From: Hyalella azteca
Lineage: Eukaryota; Arthropoda; Malacostraca; Amphipoda; Hyalellidae
Assembly (NCBI RefSeq): GCF_000764305.2
Contig: NW_025935716.1
Span: 124,001 to 188,000 of the forward strand
Direction of reading: 5' to 3'
Length of the DNA: 64,000 nucleotides
Positions 26,201-38,200 of the stretch are shown piece by piece (the stretch's first letter is position 1; each line of letters opens with the position of its first letter). Both the position numbers and the translations under genes were made by a program. The notes beneath the pieces were generated by a model that was given only the letters and a program-made list of their open reading frames with translations, did not search any database and was not told the origin of the DNA.

Positions 26201-29200
26201 TGGGTAAAGATACGGCTTCTTGTGCAGGTGTAGGTGCAGTTTCTTGTATAGGTGGTGGTACCGCTTCTTGTCCAGGTAGAGATGTGATCTCTTGTGTAAA
26301 TGGAAATACAGCTTTTTGTACAGGTGGAGACGTAGCTTCTTGTCCTAGTGAGGGTGTCGCTTCTTGTCCAGATGGTAGTAACACTTCTCGTTCAGTCATA
26401 GGTGCCGCTTCTTGCGCAAGTGGGGATTTTACATCATTTCCTGACGCAAATTTTTCTTCTTCTTTGTAAAAATCTTGTGGTTCTTCAATGATTCGAGATT
26501 TTGGCTCGGCTTCGACTAATGGTTTTAATTCTGTAACAGATTTTTCGCTGAACTCTTGTATGTTGCTTTGTTTTTCATCGACATCTTTTGATTCGGCTAT
26601 GACATCATCTTGTTGGCCAATCTCGATTCTAGATTTTGGCTCTGCAGCGTCGATAGAATCCAGTCCCCGTGTCACTTCTTGAACGACATCACCGTGAACT
26701 GTTGAAACTACAGCCTTGCAGAGTTCGTTCTTGTGAGGAATGACTTCCGAAATAGCAGTCTGACAGCTGGTCAGAAGCCCTGCGCCTTCGAGCGACGCAT
26801 GTTGAGCGTCTCCCAAAACCACCTTCGCTTCATTCACTTTTACAGTTTTCTTTACAGTTTTTCCTTTGTCTATTTCTTCAGTTATTTCAAAAACAGGGAT
26901 CATTGCAATTTCGGCTTTTGAGGATTCAGCAATTAGTTTCTCAAGCAGCCGCTCATTTTTAGGGCTAATAACTTTGTGAATTATGAGTCTTTCATCATCA
27001 AGGGTTTCAGTTATCTCAATTGCAATGCCTAAATCTTCAGCCGGATTGACCAAAGATTGAAGGACCTCAAAATTATCTTTTGATATTTCCACATTACCCT
27101 CACAAATTTCAAAGACTTCCCCATGTGGGGTAGTTTTCTCAACCAGTTCTACTGGACGTTCAACGGCAATAATCTGTTGCAATACGGCAGTCAATGATCT
27201 CAGATCATCGTCCGACAACTCTTTTACAGGCTCAGGTAATTCTTTCCCTAGTTTCTCGTAAACGCCTGCGATGCCCATGGGTTCAGCAATAACTGAAGTT
27301 TCATTAACTGAAATTTTATCAGAAATATGCTTCGCAACTGAATCATCAGCATCACTCTCGCATGCTGCCTGTTTTGCTTCGATTCTTGCAGATGGTTTTT
27401 CTTCACTAGCCTCATGTACGAGCTGACTCGTATCACATTCTGGGACTTCATCTTTTACCAGAACGTTTCCTTCTACTACAACTTCAATTGGTTTCCTTTT
27501 AACCGGAAGTATTTTTTTGAAAAATCCTTTCTTCGGTGAAACTTCAGCGAGCACTTCCTCAGCAGATGCTGTGCAAATTTCCCTAAGGCTTTGTTCATCA
27601 ATAGTTTCACATTTATCTTCCATGTAAATAACTTTGGCTTTATTGATTTTCATTTTACGCTTGATCACTTCAGGACCAGCCTTGATCTCGGTTATTTCAA
27701 TTACCGGCAATGACTTGAATGCATCACCAACGTCACACTCACTTAACCTGTTTGCTAGTTCGGCAGTTCGAGGGCCTATGACTTTATGAATCAATTGCTT
27801 GCCCTCTGGTAGTTCCATTTGAACCTGAGCCAGGACTTGAAGTTCCACCGGGAAATTATCCAAGTTTTCTAAATTTTTCTGTTGATCAGATGAAAGCCTA
27901 ATCTTGCTGCTCTTCACAGAGATTTTGTTTTCCCCAGCTGACAACATTTCTTCAATTTCAATCGGCTTCTTTTCTAGCTTCAGTTTATTGACGGCAGTCT
28001 GGAGAGCAGAGATGTCTGTACCAGAGAGGTTGGTTCTAACTTTCACGTCTTCTTTTACAGTCTTTTTGCCATCTACGTATTTTTTGTCTTTAGTACCGAC
28101 GCTTTCGTCCACTTTGACTTTCTTCGCCACTGTTGTATCTCCTTTAGTTGCATCACTGGCCTTGGGAAGTTGTTCTTCCGATTGACGTTTCTTCGCAAGT
28201 GTTTTGCCCTGCAGAAGATTTTCATCTGCAGTTTGTAATTGGGGAGGTTCTGAGACCGTAGCATTTGAGTCTGCACCTTGTTCAATATCAGAAACTGCTG
28301 TTTTCACTTCATTATCCTCCGTTTCAAAACTAGATTGGTACTCAAGTTCCTCAGGCTGAAGAGTGTGAACAGTGGGGTGAGGTTCCATCCACAAAGTAGC
28401 ATTTTCTTCAACAGAAACGTATTGATTTATAAGTTCGGTGCCACTGTCTTGAGCAAGGACAGCTTCTGCTGATGATGTGGCAATGTTCATTAGCATCTGC
28501 TCCATGACATCCGACGAATCGATTTCCGTCTCTTCGTAATTTCCGATAAATAGTCCAGAGGTGTCTTGTGTGGTAGGAAATGGACCGAATTGTTGAGCGG
28601 TGTCCAAACAAAATTCTTCTCCAGCATGCGAAGAATCGCCTACTATTCGAAGTGGTTCATCTGTCTCTCGGTACTGCACCTGCTGTGCCAGTACAGCTGA
28701 TGTCAGTTGTTGTAACACCGCCTCTTGTAATTGAGGGTCTTCTAAATTGAAAAACTGACTTTCGGTTCCACATAGAAGATTGACCTGCTGTTGAATTATT
28801 GCTTCGATATACGAGGCTTCCAAAACCTCGGCAAATTTATTTTGAATGATAAGCTGCTTCAACGAGGGCGCTGCTTCAAGAATTGGGACATCATTTATGT
28901 CCATGGCACTCTTTTCTACGAAAACAACATTGGAATATTCTGGGCTGACAGGAGTCGAAACTTCAGATAACTGAACATCTGGAGAGCCAATAAGGCTTTC
29001 TTTCTTCTTCCTCTTTTTTGCACTCTTCTTAGCTGATTTGCCGTCATCAGGTAGAGTGGCAGTTTCGCTGCTTTCCTGGCCCGCGTCTGCATTGCTCGCG
29101 AGCTCAGTGTCAGACATTGCCGATTCTACGTAATCTATTGGTCGTTTCGATTTCTTCTGTATATTCTCTGCCATTTGTTCCCCATGATCTTTCACTGCCA

Positions 29201-32200
29201 CTCTTCCACCAATGAAATCTTCATCATGAATTTGCCCATCATCTTGCAACATTGCGAGTCCCTGTTCACTCAAAGCTCTGAGGTTCTGGGCCATGATATT
29301 GGCCTCGGATATCTGAGCGATTTCTTTTAAGTCTCCCTCGACAATTTGTGGTGATACCACTTCAACTGCAACATCAGGCATATCCACAATGTCAGACCTC
29401 AAGACTTCTCTCTCATCAACCATCACCGCTTCGATTACGGACAGTTCTTCCACGTCAGCCTCAGTTCTCAAGTCGTCGTAAGCTTGGTCAGACATACTCA
29501 TGTATTCATCAAACGCATCGTTCTCTACGTCGATGACCATGGCTTCCATGAGAAGCGGTCCTGTGCGTGAAGTTTCACGAACAATGCGAAGAGGAGGAAG
29601 TTCAGCTTGGTTACCTTCTTGACCTGTGAAAAAAATCCAAAATGTGTAATGGTCAATCAAATCTTGTCCAAATTATTGTTCGCCTACATGGATTATTTGC
29701 TTGTTTTCATTCAGACAAAACACTAATTTTGAAACATATACTAAATCAAAGATAGTATAAAGATAGTACTAAAGACATACGTAAAATTTTGTTGAACTTT
29801 ACACCTAACTAACCGGAGAAATGATCGGATATTTCCTCGGAGTACATGTCAGCAATCTGTTTAGCGTCTTTTTCGGATAAGTCAGGCGTGTCATACAGTG
29901 AAACAGACACGTCTTTGCCATCAATGCTGACGGATATTTCGTCTTTGTCACCATCGTCGACTAAAGTGACTTCGGCAGACTCATACACTGAGATCTGCGA
30001 GGAACGCTCCTCGTTGATCGTCGAAAGACTCGGATTTCTGGCGATACTCCGAGCGTCGTGCTGCTGCTGGTCCTGACTTGCGCTGCTTTTTTCCTTACCG
30101 ATGAGTTGATCTATAATAAAAATCAGCCATCTTACTTTCAATAATCCGATTGTGTCTCTTTCGAATATAGAAGAATAGAATTTCAAATAGAATAGAAGCA
30201 ACAATTTTCATTGCATCAACTTTCTTGGATAAGATTCATGACTGTTCGACCAGACACGAAAATAGGCAATAAATTATTTGAATAGTGAATCCTGTCAGAT
30301 TTAGACGGGACATTATCAACAAGCTTTTCGCCGAACGAACCTTCGAAGCCGAGTAGCGATGCGGAGGAGGAGGCGGAACCCATGCAATTGGAGGCCTCGC
30401 ACGTATACGTGCCGAGGCAGCACGTGCCGTTCTCACCGCTGATGATGCGGTGGATGTCGCCGGGCTGCAGCTCCACGCCGTCCTTGTACCACTTCAGGCT
30501 TGGCTGAGGCACGCCTATCACCTGCAACCACAGGGTTTCTGGTATGTAAACAATAATTATAGGATGATAGCTGTATTTCCTGATAGCTGCAATGAAAGAT
30601 ACGCATTACAATTTAAGACGCTTGACGCTTAGCTAACATTGGTCTCATACGACTGATTGGTCCATGCACGTAACGATGGGCATGAAAAGCGAATAGAATT
30701 ATCGTGCAATGAGTAAGTTGTTCAGCTGCTCCCTGCTAGTTAGGAGCACAGGTGTCAGAATTGTAACCGCTTTCTTGCTTATCTCAACGCTTCTGATGTT
30801 AGTAAGCGTGGTTTTCGGTTGAGCATAAACTTTGGCGACTCATGAACATGAAAAATTAAATAAGCTCATTACGATACAAACTCAATGAGAACCTCAAATA
30901 AAGTAATGTATTAATTATTAAATAAAAAAGCCTCTTCTGACAAAATTGCACTTGCCTTGCACTCGAGATTGACGGTGCCCTCCTTGGAGAGCAGCGCACG
31001 CAGAGGCTCGAGGAAGACAGGCTTCTTGTAGTGGCGGGGCACCACCACCTGCACCGAGGCGCCGGTCACGCTGTGTCCAAACTCGTTAACCGCCATGCAC
31101 TTCCACTCACCCTGGGAGGGGGATGATAATATATTGGGCAGTTGTCCTTTGCTCACTCACCCTGGGTGGGGGATTATATAGTATATGGAAGAGGCCCTTT
31201 ACCGATTCACCCTGAGGTGGATGATGATATACGGGCAGTTACCCTTTGCTCGCTTACGCTGAGTAGGATGATAATATACATGTATTGGGCAGTTGCTCTT
31301 TACCCACTCACCCTGGGTGGGGGATGATAAAATATTGGACAGTTGTCCTTTGCCATTGGACAGTTTGCCTGACCTTTGCACAGGTGATAATAAATTATTT
31401 GGCAGTTTACCTCAACCCACTCACTCTGGCGTGGGGGAGGGTTATGATGCATTTGAGGGCAGTTGCCCTCTGCCCCCTCACCCTGGGGGCGATTATGCAT
31501 TATTTGGTAGTTGCCCTCAACGTACCCCCCCCCCAACGAAAACGATGAAGGCATATAACATAACGCATTTATTTTAGCAAGGTTTATCAGTTTAACTGAA
31601 GCCCTGGAATTTCAAAATGATGTTTAAGCATGATAGGGGTTTGTGTTGTAAGGGGACGCAGTGCAATAGTGTTAAATTCCAGTTCCATTTTCTGATTTTT
31701 GCTTTCAAGTCACCTCGGACTTGACCTCGTTCAGATGTGCTCTGCACTTATTCATTGCTATATGATCCACCACGGCGGTGCGCGTTACTTTATCATTTGA
31801 TCAGTTTAATTTTGTGATAATTTTCGGTTTCAATTCAGTGATGGGATTTACAGGGGTTCGTGATTATGATTATCAGTCCATTATTTATTTATCTTGTTCG
31901 CATTGTATTCTGCTTACGTTGTTCAATTATAGCTAGTTCTAAATTCTTGTTCATTTGTTAATTTTAGAAATGCTCCGAATCTGTAAGCCGAAGTTAGAAC
32001 AAGAGCATAGAGAACACACGGTTATATTCTTGACTTTATTTGTATTTGCCGTTTGTTTAATAAAGTTTTCATCTATCGTTTTTAGTCATCCTTTGTTTAC
32101 CACTATATGCTCACGACAGTGTGAATCGAGCTAAGTTGGTAAGTACAATTTGTTACCGAGTAATAAACATCTTATAAACAGAAACGTGCTCTCGCTGAAA

Positions 32201-35200
32201 GATTTCAAATCATGATAAATGGTAATTTAAATATTAACTTAACTAACCAAATGCATCTCAGCCACGCCATGGGCGGAAATATTAATTTCTTAACAAAAAT
32301 ATAGCATTGCAAAACTGCTACTGATCTGATAAACTATAACTTGACGTACCTGATCACTGAAGTCAAGATTCTGGATCTGAAGGCTAAATTTGCCGGTGCC
32401 TTCAGCGGCGGTTGTGAATCTTGGTCCATCAGGCACCTCCACGTCTTCGTGATACCACGTCACCGACGAAGGCGCTGTTGTGGTTGTTACTGCACAGAAT
32501 TGTAACGAGAGTTCTTTGAGCTAGTCGTCCAAACTCATTTACTGTGAGAAAATTCAATTCGAAAAGACATATTCAGTTAACCTTTGATTTAAACCTTTGT
32601 AACCTTAAATTATAACCTCGGTTTCTGCGTAAGGAAATTATGGCAGACCAACATTTTAATACGATCCTTCATTCTCGTTTATTACGGTCTAGTTAGTCAG
32701 TTGGTGGAACTTGGAGAATCGTTTTATAGAGTCACTTTAGTTCCAATTATAAGAAACCCTATCGCAACATAATCCGTTGCTCATGTAGCTCTAAAACTTA
32801 CATTGATCCCCTCCCTGGCCTCGATATTAAATCCTGCTTTAATACTTTCTAGCCTGCAATAACATAACTAATTCCACAAGTTTTTTTACTTACAATTCAT
32901 TTTGATTGAACCGCACAAATCCAAACTCAGGGCCATATGTTTTTGGTAGCCAACCCATCGGCTTTTGGTTATTATGGTATACATATTTTATGTTTACGTT
33001 CATAATTAATCTCTATACAATCATTTCCATATGGTATTGCAGTACCTTTCCTTATTATTCCATTTGAACGGCAGCATGCATGGCATCATTTCCCTAATTA
33101 ACCCGCTCGTAATTATAATGTCTCCCACGTCGGCATACCTTGGACCGAGAGCTTAAGCGGTTGCCCGATCTTGCCATCAAGGCTGAGGATCTACCCTAAG
33201 TCCTTGGCGGATGTACCTTGGACCGAGAGCTTAAGCGGTTGCCCGATCTTGCCATCGAGGCTGAGGATCTACCCTAAGTCCTTGGCGGATGTACCTTGGA
33301 CCGAGAGCTTAAGCGGTTGCCCGATCTTGCCATCGAGGCTGAGGAGTCCATGGATGAAGCGCGGCGGCACGTTGGTGGCCAGCAAATGCTCCTTCTCGTC
33401 CTCGTTGAGATGAGACTTGATATCCTCCAGAGTCAGTTCTGCACTCGAGCTCGCTTCGCCCATGCAGTTCTTTGCAACGCACGAGTACTTGCCTGTAACA
33501 ATTAATAGGGTTTCCAAAATATTATTGCCTCACTGTGGGTAATACTGTTACTCAGTCTGCATTTCTTACTGGCTAGTAATGTATATAACTTATGATGATA
33601 TGATGATAAAATTTATTACTCATCTAGCCACGTACGTATCCAATAAGATAGACTAATTTACTAAATATGATCTTTGTAAACAAATAATAGATAAAATCGA
33701 GGCAAAATTGTCGTAAACACCATTGCACCCTGAACACTATTACAACTAAAAATATACTTTACGATAAATAACGTAATCCCAAATGTTTTATCTATTAACC
33801 AACGTACCTGAAGTGAACGTCGGAAGATGATGGATCGCTTCAAGACTGAATCAGGCTGAAAAAACACCCCAGCAAGTTGAACATTTTACCTTTTAACTAT
33901 TACTAATTGTGGGACCCGGCATCCAGAAAACGGATGACAATTATGGATGATGCTTCCACAGAGAGGATAGCATTAACAGCGTTGAGTGAAAAAGTACTCG
34001 CCTTACAAGTAGAAGATCTCTCTTTAATATTTGAACTAAGTAGTCTTGGAATGAGTAATTCCCAAATTATATTTAGAATACTCACATCACTCACATAGAG
34101 AAAAGGAACGGCGGATTATCAGACGAGTAATAATACCAGATATACCAGTACCTACCCAGAGAATTGGTACCAGAGAGCTGGTAAACGTCACCGGGCTTGA
34201 GCTCCTGCCCATCCTTATACCACTTCAGGAGAGGTGTTGGGAATCCCACCACTTTGCACTCAAAGGACACGAGCCCCTCCTCCGTCAGCAGCGCCCGCAG
34301 GGCCTCAAGGAATCTCGGCACGCGGTAGTTCCGAGGAACTGATGAGATCATGAAAATATATGATATAAGCTGTTAATAATTATCAAAAGTTTAGAGGATA
34401 ATTATTCTTTCTATTGCCAAACAGTCCAGCGGCAAAAAGGCTTTGGATCAGATGTTTCTTTAATGATATCTGTATGTAGCATGAAAAGTTAAGGCCCATG
34501 TCTCCTTTCCTAATTAAGGAGACTATTGATGTAGCCAGGTTATCAACCTTGTCCGTTAGAGGGGAAGGATCGAAGAGATCTTAGTAATCCGATCAAATAG
34601 GCATGTTAAATGCAGATACTCCCAACGAGGTTTGCATTAATTTGTGTGGACCATCTTAGAAGTCTCCCTTGTTATGGGGCTTAAAGAAAAATCAATACGA
34701 TAAAACTGAAAGATTGATAAACTCTAATGTTCATAGGAATCCTTTGAACATTAGATTTTCTAATGTTTGTAGGTTTCAAATATCCAGGAAACCCACTAAA
34801 AACAATACTTTCTGTACTATTTTCTTGCCCGACTGATTACACTCGAACTTCGAGGGGGCAATTTAAGTCATGGTGCCTTGTAGCGGGGAACACCGAAGTA
34901 TTTTACCCGTGAGCGTCAGCTGGCACGCTGACGAAGCATATCCTCCCTCGCCTCTGACGACGGCCTTCCACTCGCCATCGTCACCAAGCTCGAGAGGAAT
35001 GACGTGCAGGGAGAAGCGCCCTCCACCCTCGTCTCTCAGGCGGTACTTGTCGCTTTCTTCGACAGGCCGACCATTGTTGTACCACGTCACCCCCAGGGGG
35101 CTGGGTGACGTGGCGACTGTCGTGTGAACACAAATAGTAAAAATAAAACTCAGTACTCACTGCAATGAGTGAAAGAGAGCGCATTTTCTCGTCGACGAAA

Positions 35201-38200
35201 ACTTGAGGTCACGGACAGACGGACGGACGGACAGACGGACAGACAGACAGACGGACGGACGGACAAGGCGAGCACAATAGTGCATTTTTTACATAAATGA
35301 GAAAATGCGCTAAAAAGTGAAAATACATAGTTAAGGAAATCCAAGTTCGGAACTATCTGGAAATAAATGGTCCAGACTGACAACCATGCATGAAATAGTA
35401 CGGCTGGGCCAAAGAAATGACAACCAACATCGCACAGTAATAATATTTTCAAATTCATTCAATCAACTAGAGAAACTGTCCATTTATGTTTTACCATCAT
35501 CAGCTTTTGAACTAACGTCGTAACTACTGAAGTGCCATGAATAAGAGCTTTATGTAAGATTTTCTGGGACAGACAGCGAAATGAATAAATGCATAAGACT
35601 AATCCGATGCAAAAATATAATCCATTATAGAGTTGCGAACAAGAGGTAATTCTTTTATTCAATGTAATTTAGAAGCTCGAATTTACGACTACACTTCTAG
35701 CTTGCAAAATTCACAATTTGTGCTTACGAAGTTACGTCATACATTGTGAAAATGGTTCTGTCGCAGTTAGTATCCCTCAGAACAAGCTTTAAAGTCAGTC
35801 ACTGTTTACGTGATCTTTTACGCGTTAATTCAATGATTGATCAAACTTCCGTAAGCTCGAGTTTTCCATGGGCCTCATAATTCTGTACAACCGTCCATAT
35901 CAATTAATGACGGGCTTTGTACAAGCACGAATAAAAAGTAATACATGAACCTCTGATTATCTTGAAAAACTTTGAAGAATTTCTTAATTCTGATTATCTG
36001 CACTCGCCGTTTTTACAGCAAGCGCCCGTTACTCCTGTTTTAAATTACTAAGTACACCTTAACTGCAAATCTTAACCTAAACCTCGCAAGGTATTGGCAT
36101 GCGTCTGGTATATCTTAACTTAGTTTCTATTTCGACTGAAATTAAAAAATCCCATTTCAGAATTTGTCAGCAGTGTTTTATATCATATGCGATAAACTAT
36201 GCCAAAGAGGAGACATTACATCCACCTGAAGATAAGTAGCATATGAGAACTGCAGAATCGGAAAAATCGTTATTTTTTGCTATGATACCTTTATTCCTGA
36301 CGGATTATTCTGGGCGTTTTATATTATTCTTACCTTGAATGAAGAAGTCGACTTTATCTCCGATTTTGACTTTCTTGTCAACCAAATGTTGCAGGAAAAT
36401 TGGTGGCGGTCCCATGGGTGAAGGCGATCGAGCGTCGCTAGAGTTAAAAAATAATATTATGAATCATAGGAGAGTTCCAACATGGCAGGAAATCAGCTTT
36501 TAAACAAACAAATAAAAATATTATAAGCAGAATGCTAAATGTTAAGAGTTGCTTGCAATTTTCGCAAGATAACTGTGCAACTCTTAACATATTATTGCCA
36601 CTTAAATATGCAAAGCAACCATAATCCTGTGAACAGCTTTTTTTCCGGATTATATCCCAATGAACTACCATGATTCTGACGTGTAAGCCTGTAAGAAAAC
36701 TCGGAAACAAAATCCTTATAGCGGGTGACAATATGCTTATTCTGGAGACAAACCTATCTAATGGACCACCAGAACCTTGAAGTGAGAAATAATCTTCACC
36801 CTTCAAAGACTTCGCCACAAGAGACAACTTTCACTCACTTGCCACAAAACCCCTTCAAAGGACCGCACCTGGACGTGGGCAGGAGAGAACCCTCCCTGGA
36901 AGCGACCCTGACTCTGGACGACGAGACCACGCGTCCCATGCAGTTGACAGCCTCGCACGTGTACGTCCCCAACGACGTCGGGTCAGACGCGTTCGCCGTC
37001 AGACCAAACACGTCGCCTAATGCACGGAAAAAATCGTAACAAAAGACATAAGTAAATTATTTGTAGTTCAAATTCATTATTTTGCGGTATTGTTTTGTTT
37101 GTACGCTAGCTTTCAAGTTAAACCACAAAACTTCGATGACCAAATGTTGAGTCAACTGTTCACGGAGTCAACCATGAGAGTTACTCACCAACCAGTTCTG
37201 ATCTCACGGTACTCATTGCAGCTCTCCAGCCTATAAACATTATGCACCCAGCTACTCGACTGGCTTAGAGCTCACACCTTTTAAATCACCTGGTTGAATG
37301 TCTACCCATTGCCATCCAGGGCTTTGATCTCAAAATCGTCCTACTCATCCGACACTCATCTCGCCAAGCCTATTTAACTCTCCTGTTGTCTTCATCTCTG
37401 GTACACGCCCTATGCCCTAGGGTCGGAAATACGGTTCATTTTGACCCGAAGACTACAGGAAGGTTAATCCACACAGAATGATAGTCTATTTTTTATCTCA
37501 AGCCAAGATCCACACGTAATCTATGACTTAACCCCGACGCTTGGCCGTCTTGATGCACAAGTCACGACGCACAAAATATTTATCCTGCCCTAAGACACCA
37601 ACCCGCTTTAATCTCGACCCCGTCCTTGAACCACTTGAGCACTGGTGTGGGGACGCCCACAACCTTGCACTCGAGGCTGACGGTTCCCTCAGTCGTAAGG
37701 ATGGCCACCAACTCCTCCAGGAATACTGGAGGCTTGTATCCTTTGGGAACTGAGTGTAAAAACGTAAATGAGATACAGGGAAATCATTGCTCCGTTACTG
37801 CCGAAAATGAGCCGCGCATAATTATAATTATTAATGAATCAACGAGTAATGTGGAAATTATTCATTTATGGCATTGCCCATGGTTGAGTCGCAGCGTTTA
37901 TGATGATAATTGTTGTTGTTGCGGTGTCACTAGGAAAGAGTGGAAGATAACAAGAGGCGGCGCAGAGTGGTCAAGAAAGAGGAAGGAGAAATGGAAAAGA
38001 CAGTGGGAGATGAAAAGGCGCATTGCGCATGATTTGGTCGGTGATAGGTTCTTGGGGTTGTTTGGGATTGGGGAAGGGGTTGGGAACCCGAATGATGATA
38101 GCCGATTACACATGAAAGTATTTAAAACATTTCTTATTACAGTAACCAGCAAGCAGTAGTTCTCCGCCACTCACCAATGACCCTGAGGGCAGCGCTGCAA

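Noticed and set aside
25156..26469. A 437-codon plus-strand open frame rich in C, P, G, S and D
   Set aside because: It is the antisense of the coding 24-bp octapeptide array; the unit is a multiple of three and has no stop in that frame. Its regular cysteines come from TCTTGTCC in the repeat.
29624..29660. Methionine upstream of the giant exon as a start codon
   Set aside because: The twelve codons before 29,623 contain the pyrimidine tract and CAG acceptor; exon 23 joins in phase.
33139..33294. Extra copies of the exon 19 tail as alternative ends
   Set aside because: Each 78-bp unit contains a TAG in the reading frame.
35150..35458. Frame with repeated SVRPSVCLSV
   Set aside because: Translation of the GACG/GACA microsatellite in the dispersed repeat.
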